Below, one piece after another: positions 24,500-40,902 of a DNA stretch of 64,000 bases. The number at the start of each line of letters is the position of its first letter. Position 1 is the stretch's first letter. A program made the translations under genes and the position numbers. This stretch comes from Ananas comosus (Eukaryota > Streptophyta > Magnoliopsida > Poales > Bromeliaceae), in NCBI RefSeq assembly GCF_001540865.1, contig NC_033623.1, positions 11,679,286 to 11,743,285 of the forward strand, given 5' to 3'. Under the pieces are notes generated by a model, which worked only from the letters and a program-made list of their open reading frames with translations, was not told where the DNA came from and did not search any database.

Positions 24500-26160
24500 T
24501 TTGGTTCACGATTTATAAAGTTTTGATAAATTTTTATTTTTTTACTAAAAATATTTAAATTACTATCCTTCAATTCAAATTGAGCCGTTGTAAAAAATAT
24601 TAGTGAAAAAATATAATCATCGTACATTAATTAGATAATAGGAATACTACGTTATCATAAATTAGGAGATATTTTTATCTCCATACTTGATGAAAAGCTA
24701 TAAATAGTTAATTAATAACAATATTTCAACTCAAGTGGCTTAATAATTAATACCAAGGTTGTCATTCTCAATATAAAATATAAAATATTTTTAAAATTAT
24801 TACAAATCTGGAATCAAATGACCACTTATTTTAATTTTTATCATCCAATAAGTTAAGCGGCAACCCTTTCTTTTTCTGAAATTAAAATTTGTTTACACTA
24901 ACTTTATGATAGTTTAACACATACATATGGTTATATTCTGTGATTACCGTTCATTATAATAAAAAAAAAAGAAAAATACTATTTATGCATCAAAAAACTG
25001 AGTGTAAGCTTTATACCTTTTAATCCAAAATTTTAACTATTTTTTTAAAAAACTTTTAATAATAAGACAAAAGTATAAGTTTTATGACGATTTTTATAGC
25101 ATTGCTCAAAAATGGCATGTGAAATGAAAAACAAACTTAACTGAGAAACTAAAAAGCAACTTTTCATTTATGGTGCAACAAAATAGTAATTACAGTGCAA
25201 CTTAATGTAATAAATAGATTATGTATACTAAATCAACACGCACTAAAGATCCACAAGGGGTGTTAGATAATTAACACAACTTAGTACAATAAATAATATT
25301 ACATAGTAAGAAACTGAGCATTGATTGAAGAACAACAGGAGGTGTAGCCAAATTTTTTCCCCTTTTTAATCTTTCTTTTAATTTTTGGAGTTGCATCCTC
25401 ATTGGTTCCTCACCCGAATACCGCTATTTGAGAATCTAGAAATTTGAACATCTAAATTTTGAAACGCACACGTGTGGTTCGATCTTCCCGACCCAAATAA
25501 TAGTCTACAGTATTTTGACTTTACAATTTAAATTTGTCATTTATTTTTACCATGTTAATTAGTATGCTCCATGTAATTTTCGCAACTGTAAATTTATTAT
25601 ACTAAATAATTAACTTAAAATTTAACGTTAAAGTATTATCGACCGACTTTAATTAAATAAATTAAAATTTTAAATAGTAAAATTAAAATTTTGAACGATT
25701 AAATAGTCGACTCAAAATGAATTATAGTACAGATAATTTTTGTACACCTTTACCTTCTTTTATATAATATATTCGCAGATAACCCAAATTGCCCGAAAGC
25801 CCCTCTAGACGAGGAGGAATTCTACACTATCACACCTGCAGCACGTCACCAATAACAAGCCAACCACCTTTCTTATTTTCAAACAAAAATACAATAAAAA
25901 TATTTTTTTATAATCATGATGGGACATATATATCTAAAAGAAGATTTTTAATTAATTTGTTATGCCACGTCACCAATATATCCGTTGTATTCTAAAATTT
26001 TTCCTAGACGAGCGTGGATGTATTGAAAATGCAAGAATAGAGAGATATCCGTGCACCGGGTGCGGGCAAAAGTTCGCTGCGCCTACCTGGGCAACTGAAG
26101 CTTCTAATACCCTCTGCAGCCGCATTTCATGCTCACACGCCCCCTTCATTTTCTCATACT
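24500..26160. other. Upstream region of the HD-Zip I gene, no gene seen
   Basis: AT-rich sequence becoming more complex after 25780. No convincing reading frame, RNA or transposon end. Confidence 0.5.
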
Positions 26161-26170
26161 AACCCCCCCA

Positions 26171-26180
26171 AATATAAAAG
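26171..26180 (+). promoter_or_regulatory. TATA box of the HD-Zip I gene
   Basis: AATATAAAAG lies about 120 bases before the start codon, after a C-rich stretch and before a purine-rich leader. Position and sequence fit a plant core promoter. Confidence 0.6.
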
Positions 26181-26298
26181 AGGAGAACTAGCTCAATTCT
26201 ACAAAAGAAGAGGGTGGAGGTAAATTGGGATCCAAAAAAGAAAAAAAAAAAAAGAAAAAAAAGGAAAAGGAGAGAGAAAAGATCCGAAACAATTAATA

Positions 26299-27220
26299 AT
26301 GGCTCATAGCGGGGAGTTGTTTCTAGGAGAGGCTGCAGGAGTTGCGGATCCCTTTGCGTCGATGAACGGCTTCGCGGGGAAGCGGGGGAGGCGAGGAGAG
26401 TCGACGAAAAAGAGGCGGTTCAGCGAGCAGCAGGTGCGGTCGCTGGAGACGACGTTCGAAGTGCAGGCGAAGCTGGAGCCGAAGAAGAAGGCGCAGCTGG
26501 CGCTGGATCTGGGGCTGCAGCCGCGCCAGGTCGCCATCTGGTTCCAGAACAAGCGCGCCCGCTGGAAGTCCAAGCAGCTCGAGCACGAATTCGCCGCATT
26601 GCGCGCCGACCACGACGCCCTCTTCGCCGCCGTCGAGGCCCTCCGCAGGGAGAAGCAGATCCTCCTCAGACAGGTAGCGGCCAAGGATCCTTCGACATTT
26701 CCTTGATCTCCAACCTCATGTCGAATTTTTAATTTGTTGTAACTTATGCGCTAAAATCTAACTTCCGTTCTAATTATGTCACTAACTTACTAATGATGTA
26801 TTTACTCGTATTCTACCTCTAATATGTTACGTTTTTTTTCCCCTTTTGTTTGAACAGTTGCAGAAGTTGAAGGAATTGCTCGAGAAGCAAACAGAGGAGA
26901 ACGAAAAGGATGGCGGATCCAGTAACGGTGGCAATCGAGCCATCGCGGCATCGAGAGAAGGGTCGGCGAACGAAAATGTATTGAACTCAGAGCATGGAGA
27001 GATAAAGCTGAGCTGTGTAGCGCAAGAAGAAGATGCAGGATTGTTGTATATGGGAGAGCCTGAGGTTAGTGGGTGCCTCACTTCAATAGGAGAACAACAA
27101 CAACAACAGTGTGGTTTCAACTGCAGTAGCTCTCCTGAGAATTGTACTACTACTACTACTACTACTACCTCTGAGTGGTGGGAGTTTTGGCCTCTGACTG
27201 AATTAAACCCTGTAGCTTGA
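26299..27220 (+). CDS. HD-Zip class I transcription factor (ATHB-7/12, OsHOX6/22/24-like)
   Basis: Two exons, 26299-26673 and 26858-27220 (intron GT at 26674, AG at 26856-26857, phase 0), encode 245 residues. A homeodomain spans about residues 37-92, with recognition helix [10 protein letters not shown] at 81-90. It is followed directly by a leucine zipper of about six heptads (93-136) that crosses the splice site. The length, the lack of a START domain and the C-terminal WWEFWPL (232-238) point to the gamma clade of class I, whose known members are nuclear, dimeric, bind pseudopalindromic CAATNATTG sites and are induced by ABA and drought. That regulation is family knowledge, not shown here. 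The C-terminal half is acidic with poly-Q and poly-T runs, consistent with an activation region. The start codon follows a purine-rich leader and is the first ATG of the frame. Confidence 0.93.
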
Positions 27221-27229
27221 GAAGGGAGA

Positions 27230-28480
27230 TGAGTTTGATGTTTGTAATTAAGGATGGAGTGTTCTTGCAGAATAGACCTAGTGGGGCTTTTTTATTTTTG
27301 AGATGAATCTTCGCGAAATTAAAAAAAAAAAAAAAAAAAAAAAGCAAAAAGGTAGCATAGTATTAAAATTATATGAAATAATCGCCATTCTCCCGTTCGG
27401 GTTAATAGAAAACAGGTTAAGAACCTGATAAGATTCGAACTCAGAATCTACTATTTTGATACTGTGGTAAAATTACGTACAAGAATTATTGTTATGCAAA
27501 AATTTAAGCTGACAGAAAGTAATATTTTAATGTTATATGTTCAACATGCTAGACTTTGAATTGGTAGCAACTCTCTTTACCTAAATTATGGGTTATTTTG
27601 TTTTTGCTATCTAATTTTTTAATTTATTTGATTTAAGTTAGTCAACAGTATTTTGATTTCGAAATTTAAATAAGTTGTTTATTTTCTAGAGATTTAATTA
27701 ATACACTTCACATAATTCTCGCAACTATAAATTTATTAATGTAAGCAATTTGCTCAAATTTTGAAGTTAAAATATCGTTAACTAATTCAATTCATACAAA
27801 TTAAAACGTTGGACGGCAAATTAAAATCTTAAAAGTTTGGATAAACAATCCAAAATAGTCCATAGATGAGAAATTCTAGTTGTACAGGGAATGTAAATCT
27901 TACATTTTCATCCTAGGGTTTATAAAATTTCAAATAATTTCAATAAAAAAAGAAATTTTGATGTGACAAATAAAAAATTAATAACCCTTGAATGGAGTGG
28001 TATAAAATATATACTCTAATTTGGGATGCATCGGTAGCATTGCTTTTTACATAAGTTATGTACATTTTTATCATTAATAAAAACAAAATATAGTTACACC
28101 TGATGTGCTAGAAACACAATTGGGCATCGGTGTTTGAACTATTGTTCTATCGAATCAATTCTGGTCGCATAGAGGGTACGAGTAGGTGAATGAAAGCAAC
28201 ACAGTTGTGGATTTATTGCATATTTTTCTCGCATGTTACTTCCAGTGATTAAGACGTAATAAGCTAACAAGCAATTCGCTATCAAGTGTTTGAAATTAAG
28301 GGCCAGAATCTTCTAGATTCATAAAATTACTCATTGTATTATAAGTATTGAGTGTAATTGGCCATGTCGCAATAACTATTTTTTATATCTAGACATGAAT
28401 TCTCATGGTTAAATTCTATGTGGATGTACCCTCTTAATTTGAGAGCGGTGAGACCTTTTTTTTTTTTTTCTAAGTAAAAT
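27230..28480. other. 3' flank and intergenic sequence, no gene seen
   Basis: The HD-Zip 3' UTR probably ends near an A run at 27320-27342. The rest is AT-rich and without recognisable features. Confidence 0.5.
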
Positions 28481-28518
28481 GTATCTTCTCCCTCACCTCC
28501 TTCAATTCATTCAGCTTT

Positions 28519-28654
28519 ACCGACCATCCCAAAAGCAAGTAGCAAAGAATTTGGTGGTTTGCACCCGAGACCTAAGCTCGAATCCTAGTTGATTCACATT
28601 TTCAGCTAAGTTTATTTCTAAATGAAATAAAAGAAACAGATAGTGTGCTACCTA
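28519..28654 (+). mobile_element. tRNA-like SINE, tail-less, in a 32-base direct repeat
   Basis: The head ACCGACCATCCCAAAAGCAA and the 3' end GATAGTGTGCTACCTA identify the family. The 32 bases at 28487-28518 are repeated exactly at 28655-28686 (both contain CTCACCTCCTTCAATTC). There is no A tail, and the right repeat begins inside the usual SINE end sequence. Confidence 0.85.
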
Positions 28655-29076
28655 TCTCCCTCACCTCCTTCAATTCATTCAGCTTTCTCTCTCTCTCTGC
28701 TTTTCTTTTTTTCCTCCCATCTAAAATGAGAAGAGAAATATTGTATTTATTAGACCAATTAGGAGATGATGAGGCACATTTATTATATAATTTAAAGAAA
28801 GGTTTGTAAAGGTTATGAAAAAAAAGGGAATCAAATTAATTAGATGGTGTGACATTATTGTATAATGCATGCAATTAAGCACGTGGAGATAATTCACTTA
28901 TGAACATCCTATTTCTAACAATTTCTATGTGAAAATATATGGAACAAAATAAGGCAGCGAATGTTGGGGGTTGTGAGTAAATTAATTCAAGAACATATGC
29001 ACTTAATTACATTTGCGCCTATAAGATTTATCATACATGCATGTATGTCCCTCTCCCCTCACCTTACTTATGCAAC

Positions 29077-29565
29077 AGTTTTGGTGAAGAAGCGGAGGTT
29101 ATCCCACAAGAGCGCTCGCCGATTCAAATTCCTTCTTAAAGATAATTTTTTTTAAAATTTTTCGCTCTAATCTTCCCTTTTATTTTGATTGATTGATCCA
29201 TCTGCATCTCCTACTTTTGTTTCTTTTTTTAACTTGAATTGATTTGGGAGAGATCGATCACGTGATGATGCAATGCATAGCGAGATACTGAAGTTGGTGG
29301 AGGGGAAGGAGCCGCAGCAGCTCCCGCAGGGTGAGGACCTTCCAGGAATGGGGCAATTCTATTTCGTCTATTGAAAGAAAGATTTGAAATTAAGATGATT
29401 TGATTCGAGAAGTTTTTTAAGTTTTATAAGGTTTAGAAATTAAGATGATTCAATTTGGTGATTGAATTCAAAAAGTTTTGATTTTGATGGGTTTCTTTTC
29501 GTGTATCAGCGAACGACGATGCTAAGGAGAGCATTTTCGGTCGAAGCGCCACAAGAAACGGTCAG
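29077..29565 (+). pseudogene. Broken C2H2 zinc-finger gene of the ZNF593/BUD20 family
   Basis: Three exon-like blocks match this ribosome-biogenesis zinc-finger family in order. Block 1 (about 29083-29142) encodes VKKRRLSHKSARRFKFLLK, the basic N-terminal region. Block 2 (about 29252-29374) encodes DDAMHSEILKLVEGK and then EDLPGMGQFY just before the finger. Block 3 (about 29508-29562) encodes GEHFRSKRHKKR, the histidine half of the finger. Damage is visible: the first zinc cysteine codon reads TTC (Phe), the second reads TGA (stop), block 3 has a TAA just before GEHF, and the likely donor after block 1 reads GATAAT instead of GT. Introns are retained, so this is a decayed gene copy rather than a retrocopy. 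The family match is by motif recall, and block edges are approximate. Confidence 0.7.
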
Positions 29566-29679
29566 CTCTCGCTGTTCTTACTGTTTGATATTGACTCAAT
29601 TGCATCAGCATGTTAAATATTAGTGTGGTTTGATGTTTTTATTGTCGTCATCGTCATCGCCATCACCCATCCTCAAATC

Positions 29680-29860
29680 TCTCTCTCCCACTAGGGTTTC
29701 AATCCTTCCCCATGGCCAACGTCGAAGCCCCCACGGCAGCGCCACCGCCTCTGCTGCCGTTCTTCGTGTTCCGATGGACGAGACCACCACAAAGAAATTT
29801 TGAGACATGCTGGATGATTTGTTAAATAGAAATTTTAATTTGTACAAATTTTGAGAGCGT
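29680..29860 (+). other. Possible orphan first exon or leader fragment
   Basis: A (CT)n-rich leader with CTAGGGTTTC, common in plant 5' UTRs, precedes an ATG at 29712 that opens a short frame beginning MANVEAPTAAPPPLLPF. The frame stops within about 40 codons and I recognise no family. It may be remnant sequence linked to the zinc-finger pseudogene. Confidence 0.25.
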
Positions 29861-29869
29861 AGCAGTTGG

Positions 29870-31000
29870 ACTTGATGTTAGTTGAATTCCGGTTCGGTTG
29901 ATATTAAATGAGAGCCTTAGGTTTAAAAGAGTTGGGATAAAAATATATTCTTTCGTCGCAAATTTGTATGTTACTCTACTCAAATGTGGTATAGTAATAA
30001 GATATTACTTAGCAAAACTAAAGAAGCACATCTTTAAATTTTAACTTTGTAACCAGCCCATTGGTGGATAGTTAGTAATTATTAGCCTAATAGAATAGGC
30101 CCAACATTTTGGCTTTTCGTGGTAGGCATAATTGACCTTTGTCCATGGGCTTAATTAAAGCCGAATTTAATTTTTAAATTAAACCAAGAGTACATGTTCA
30201 TAGATGAGCTTTTTAGTTTTCTTGAGCAAATTGGATTGAATCTTAATATATGTGCAAGTTGGTTGGATTAATCAATTATATCTACTATAGACTTGTTGTC
30301 CAATGTAATCACTTAATTTTTTTTCTTAACTAAAAATAAGGGTTAAAAAAAAAAAATCTATAAAGAACACCTTCTAAAATATCCAGGGACGTAAATAAGT
30401 GGAACAAAAGCGAGCTAAGCCAAACTCAAAATCAATTTGTTCAGTGACAAATAAAACTTGCTTATTATTATTATTATTTTTTTAACATGCTATTCTTTGT
30501 TAGTTCTTAACTTTTGAATGCACATGCAATATGGTTTTTTAAATACCATGAGGATAAAGGCAAGCGAATTTCTGTATTTTAAATTTATTATTGTTCTCTT
30601 CATGAAACTGTAATTAATGTTTAATATTATATTAATGCGTGCTTATTTTCTAATTGCATGTCGGTTACTTAATCCTTCTTGAGCTCAAAAAAGAGTCCGC
30701 TCATTGAGTTTCTTTGTAGACACATTATTAATGTGATGTTTCTAGCTAATCAAATTGCTCTTCTATAATTTATCTATTTTATTATAACTATTTTTTAAAA
30801 ATATTTTTATTTTATTTCTTTAAAAAAATTAATTTATTAAAATAATGCAGTGTAACTGTTACTTAGTATACTTCCTCACTCGCGTTAGCAAACCAACGCA
30901 ACTTTTTCCTTCTTTTCCTTTTTCAAATATAAAAATAAAAATAATTAAACCTCAAAAAGGCATTTAATGAAGCCCATTCGAAACGTACGCCAAAAAGCAA
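29870..31000. other. Intergenic sequence, no gene seen
   Basis: AT-rich with a short A run at 30345-30357 and a (CT)n tract at 31013-31044 that belongs to the leader or promoter of the next gene. Confidence 0.5.
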
Positions 31001-31008
31001 TCCCCGCT

Positions 31009-31048
<40 letters not shown>

Positions 31049-31209
31049 CTTAAACCCCAATCCAAAGCAACGACACCCAAATCCCCACATCCACCGCCCC
31101 ACTTTTGCCCTAATCCCCTTCTCCACATGCCTCGCGCCTACGGCGGCGGCGGCGGCGGCGGCGCAGGCGCCGTGAACGACCTCTCCGCCTCCGCCGCCCG
31201 CGGCGGTGG

Positions 31210-33105
31210 ATGCAGATGCGGCGGCGGCGGCGGCGGCGGCGCGGAGGAGGCGGGGGTGGGGTGCCCGTGGCGGTGCCCTGCGTCCTCGTCCCGCTCCTCC
31301 TCGCGGGGCTCGGCGTCGCCGTGTTCATCCTCGCCGTCGTCCACAACGCGCTCTTCCTCGCCGTGCTCCTCCTCGTCTCCGCCCTCGCCTTCGCCTTCTT
31401 CCGCTGGAACGCCGCCGCCTCCCGATCCAATCGCGCCCTCGTCCTCTTCCTCGATCGCTTCCCCGCCTCCGATCTCCGATCCGCCGCCGATGGCCAGATC
31501 GTTAAGATCACCGGGGTGCGTTCGATTTCTCTGTTCTTCAGCTAATTTCGCAATTTATTGTTCTAACTAGGTTGATTTCTTTTTATATCTCGAATCTTTT
31601 CGATTAGAGGTAGAATGGATGATCAACTACTACCGCGCTTGAATCGGGACATGCATTGTTATAATTGAATGTTTTTCATGGTTTTTTCAATGAACTAACA
31701 ATGCCTTTAACGTGTGTAAGTGGAGCTCAGAGCGCATAACTCATCGTTTGATCTCTATCTCTTGCCCATTGAATTTCAGATATGAAGATCAGTTTGATCT
31801 ATTGACGCTTCTCTGTAATCAAATTATGGAATTATTGATAAGCGCTTATAATTTTCTCAACTAGCTAGATTGATGAATGATCTGAGCTTGATCTTGGCCT
31901 ATCTTGCCTATTTTTTCTTTTAAATTTGATTAAAATGTACATAAATGAACAAATCGTAGAAGTTTGCAATCTATTTAAGAACTATCCTCTCTCATCTTCA
32001 TTAAATGCAGTTTGCTTCGTGTGGTGATGTTCCTCTGGTTTCTTCGTATGAGAAGGTTGGAAGATGTGTGTATACATCCACGCTTTTCTATAAATATAGC
32101 GGATGTTTACCGATGCTAGCAAATTCCAAAATCCGATGCCTCCGGTGGGATTTAGCATCTGTAGAGGTAATCAAGCATCTTAACTTTTTGAGAGAATAGA
32201 GGCTAAGATATCTAACTGATTGAGCCCGATATATATTGCTCCTAAATGTTTTAGCTTGATTTTTTTGCTTTTTATCATCCAGTTCAACTTATATGTGGAG
32301 CAAGTATGCAAACTGTGGTTCTGGTTATTGTACAATGAACATGCATTGCTATGAACACCCCATGTTGATGTATGGATATTGAACTTAATCACACATTCAC
32401 TCTACTATGAATATATGCATAGTTTTTATGCAAGAACATTGCTCAGTATATGCCGCTCTTTGGAGTTTAACATTGACTTCTGAGTCCATGTTTAAACTTA
32501 TGTTCTAGTTTCCTCGTGCCTCTCAACTAGAACTATTTTCTTTGCGCTGTTCTGCTTATTCTGTAACCTTTATTTGTACCGTTCGCAGAGGTTAGCTTTG
32601 GACTTTTACATAACAGATGCCAAATCAGGTATGAGAGCTTTGGTCAAAGCTGGCCACAACTCGAAAGTGATTCCCCTGATTGATGAAAACGTTCTTGTTA
32701 ACACTACACATAGAAACAGAGAAGTATCTTCGACATTAAGCAAATGGCTAGAAGAAAGAAACCTTTCTCCTGAAGCTCACATGATTCGTCTTGAGGAAGG
32801 GTACTTTTCAACTATTAAGAACTTCTTTGTCAAGCAGTTGTATTACCAACTATTATTGAAGTGTCCAGCATTTGTTGTACTGTTATTTTTATGATACTGA
32901 TAGGTATATAAAAGAGGGAAGGTCCTTGACCGTGATGGGCATACTGAGTATAAAGAGTGGTGTTCTAATGATCATTCCACCAGCTGAACCTATTTCTACA
33001 GGATGCCTATTGAAGAATTTTCTCCTCCCTGTCGATTTTGACGGACTGCTTTTGAAAATTTCTGACCCAAATAACTTCATGCCTGGCCTTGACGCTTCCA
33101 ATTAG
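31210..33105 (+). CDS. At1g16860-like integral membrane protein
   Basis: Four exons in one frame: 31210-31515, 32011-32166, 32589-32800 and 32904-33105, giving 291 residues with consistent GT-AG borders. Near the N terminus two hydrophobic segments (VPVAVPCVLVPLLLAGLGV and then LFLAVLLLVSALAFAFF) form a hairpin around AVHNA. The soluble part has the family features CVYTSTLFYKYSG, DFYITDAKSGMRALVKAG, RLEEGYIKEG and VMGI. Plant relatives are membrane proteins of unknown biochemical role, once mislabelled as ubiquitin-protease related. The start is uncertain: ATG 31127 opens another frame (MPRAYGGGGGGG then NDLSAS) that looks like a plausible N terminus but runs out of frame across the GGC repeats, so a sequencing or real frameshift at 31205-31260 is possible. 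The Arabidopsis protein as I recall it has a longer N-terminal region. The neighbouring HSP70 gene is convergent. Confidence 0.85.
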
Positions 33106-33109
33106 CAGA

Positions 33110-34500
33110 CAATTCAGGTGAGTTATTACTGGACAAAATCTCTACTTGTTTTGATACGTTGATAACATTAACACTTCTAAGTTTATGATTGTTTCTTGGA
33201 AAAGCTTTTTATGCAGTTCCTTCCATCAGTTTCGTTCCTAGTTGGCATCCAGAATTGGGGGGGTCTGGGTACCCACCATTCTGATTTTAGAGTATGGCTT
33301 GTTTTTTTTTTTGTTTTTTCCCTTCAATAATTGATGGGGTTCACTTGATGAACTGAGTTTCCTCTAAGATGTTGACTAATCATTTGTTCCCACAAAGTGC
33401 TGAAGTTATAGGAAATAGCACTTATAAAGGTAGGTCTAAGAAAATATTGAGACATTCAGAAATGATAGCTTATAGTTTACTGTAGAATCCTGATATCCAG
33501 ATCTCGAAAGAGTGGACTAACTAAGATCCACAGATAGGGACACAAGCCCCAAATTTATGGGCTCGCTCTTGACCTCAATGGTATCTTATCACAGACCACT
33601 GGTGCTTTAGCTCTCGGTCCCTGAGATTATATTACTCTATTCTGCAGGTTTAGGGTTCACTAACTTTATTAAAGGGTGGTGCTATTGCAACCTGTGCAGC
33701 TACTCCGACGAGTGAACAAAGAATTGAGCTTGTTCGAGGAGGCCAGCGAACACATTTTGAACTTTTTGTACAGTAAGACCTGACATTACATCTTTTTGTC
33801 CTTGACATTGCTTCACCTTTGAGGGAAAATTTACAAATTGATCCCCACTAGAGCTTTTCAGCTGTATCTTTTGTTCAGCTGTATTCTTGTTAAGGAGAAA
33901 CTGAATATCATGTACAGAACCTCTTGTCATTTGCTACAGCTATTCTTCGTTTGAGAACTCTTTCACCGCAACTGTGGTCCTTTTTAACCTCTTGTCATTT
34001 GCTACAGCTATTCTTCGTTTGAGAACTCTTTCACCGCAACTGTGGTCCTTTTTTTTGCCGCCTTAGAATGTACAATATAATGTGGTTCCAAGTTGAACTC
34101 AAAAACCTGTTGAAATTATTGCTTTTTCCGCATTTGGGTGGCTCCCTTCTAAGATCAAAGCTTCAGCCCAGAATGCAGTTTTCTCAGAATTTAAAAAAAT
34201 AACCATTCGATAGTGATTTAGCTCTGTAGGATTTATGTTCTATGAAATCAAAAAGAAAATCAAACCAATATTGCCATGTAGAATCACACTCTTCAGAGAT
34301 TTTGGATACCTTGCAGTCCTATTTACAAATAACACTGTGGACCTCATTCACAGATAAAAACCTCATTCACAGATAAAAGTGCCAATCTAACAGCTTGCTT
34401 TGTACCAAATCCAGCTAGCACAAAAGAAAAACCCAGAATACTATATTAAACTTCTTCATCTTACTTTTTAGGAATCAAAATCTATTATTACCCTTCGGTT
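33110..34500. other. Space between convergent genes
   Basis: It holds the 3' flank of the membrane-protein gene and the HSP70 3' UTR on the minus strand. A 68-base tandem duplication lies at 33918-34053. No further gene is supported. Confidence 0.6.
33918..34053. repeat. 68-base tandem duplication
   Basis: The unit starting AACCTCTTGTCATTTGCTAC at 33918 repeats at 33986 with essentially no change, so the event is recent or an assembly artefact. Confidence 0.9.
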
Positions 34501-34506
34501 AACTCT

Positions 34507-38952
<4,446 letters not shown>

Positions 38953-39136
38953 CTCTTTTTCCCTCCCTCCCTCTCTTAGAATGCGAGAGCTTTCTCTTCT
39001 TTTTTTTTCTTCTTTTTTTAAAAAAAATTTTTGGGGTGGTGTTGTGCGTTCGTGTCGTTTTTGCTAGAGCGCGGTGGGGAGGGAAAAAGGCGCCGCTCCA
39101 AGGCTTTGGAAGAGCGTGGACTGCTCGCGAGAGCGG

Positions 39137-39138
<2 letters not shown>

Positions 39139-39182
<44 letters not shown>
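39139..39182. repeat. (GA)n microsatellite upstream of HSP70
   Basis: About 22 GA units, read as (CT)n on the HSP70 sense strand, 187-230 bases before its start codon. CT tracts are common in plant promoters and leaders; a regulatory role is only possible, not shown. Confidence 0.85.
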
Positions 39183-39184
<2 letters not shown>

Positions 39185-39189
39185 ACGTG

Positions 39190-40850
39190 TCAGTTTCGGA
39201 GTTTTAGGAATCGGGTCGGGTTCAGATTTAAACTGAACAGGCCCCAAGAGCACTGAGCACCCTGTTTTGCACGTAGTTTAACAAATTACGTCGTGGGCCT
39301 CGTGGCTTGGGGCTATGGCTCAGTTTAGATTTAGATGCATGAAAATCGTTTTTTAGACTCTCCTTTTGTAATTTATGACCCTGTATAACTGTATAAATAT
39401 CTTGATAGGTATATCTCCCAGAGTTATTAAAGAAACTTTAACATTTGACAAATGGATGTAATCAAATATCGTAAAATGAAATACCATATTTAGCCTTTTA
39501 AGTTGTTTTTCTCAAATAAAATAATTATCTCGTAGATAAAAAAAAAAAAATCAATAATTTTTAAGGAGCAAAAAATTAAAAACTTTTCTTGCAATCATAC
39601 TAAAAGAATTTTTATAACGAATAAGTTATCCGACTTTCAAACTAGTAAATTGCACTACAAGTTTTATTTCAATCCATACTTTTGCACTACTAGTCACTGA
39701 AATTGCACCCTCCCACCCTTCTGGGATGCCAACTTCTACAAGCACAATGCAAAGGGTAGAAACTTCTGGGGCAAAGTCGAAAAAATGGCACAAAATTGGA
39801 TGCTTCGCATAAGAAGAGCATAAGGTATTTTTTCAAGATCATCCATAGACCATAGCAATAACATAAGTGCATATGAGAAAATACATTTCCATACCAGGCT
39901 TAAGCATGAGCAAGAACCGAAGTAGTCGCTCGCCCAAACCTAATATAAAAAAGAGTGAACGACCAGAACCCCTGAATCAATTGCTCATCGGTAGATGTGA
40001 GTATCTTAATTTGAAACTGTTAAAAAGCACTGAGGAGCTTCATTTTCTGAAGTTGACAAGATTTTCCAGAATTTGAACAAAGTCAAAGAGAAGCTGATAT
40101 CTGCCAAATACGAATAGATCCAACTTGAATCAAATTGAATGTCTGCGCAAGGTACGATTGAAACCTTTTGTAGTGTCATATACGAACCATCAACATCCGA
40201 AAACACACTTAACGGAATACGAATAGATCCAACTTATACATGCTGAAAAGTTTAACTGCACATACTTTAAGCTGCTTTGGAACATGTTGTAGCCACCAAA
40301 AGTAGGGAGTAGCAAACATGAGGCAAATTAATACTTGAGATGAAATTATAGCTAACATCAGTAGCTCGAGATCAATAAGATGAAAATCTTGCTGATGACA
40401 ATTTTGTATTGAATCCGAGTAATTAATGATGGTTGTGGAATATCATTTCAAATAATACAACTTCATAGCATATTTTCTAAAGGCCCAGGAAATCAGAGAG
40501 TAATAGATTGGCTAACAAATGAGGGCTGACAAAGATAAAAGAAAAGGAAATTGAGAAAGTATGGACAGAAAAAATGGATATTTCTAACCTGACGATCTTT
40601 TACTTTAGCATAGCCAGAGGCACTTGAACAACACAAGAAATTCTATTTTCCGACCTCTTCTTTGGACACCCTTGTCAAGAACCTGAGACATCCCAGAAGG
40701 GGGCAAAAGAGGAAGAATGAGTTTCGTATTCAACTTCATATTGTTTGCTTCAAATTCCGCAATTAGGAGCAGGGTAATCAAAATGAAAAGGGCCATAAAG
40801 TACTTTACCTCTGGAGGTAAATCCTCTTGGCGAGAAAACAGTGTGTTATC
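39190..40850. other. Space between HSP70 and the EMB8-like gene
   Basis: It contains the HSP70 upstream region and, on the minus strand from about 40900 downward, the 3' UTR of the EMB8-like gene. Open frames at 39867-40076 and 40605-40952 show no family and are probably chance. Confidence 0.5.
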
Positions 40851-40902
40851 ACACAACAAAAGTCGATGCAATGGCAAGACTTGCAATAGTTTCATGGAAA
40901 TC

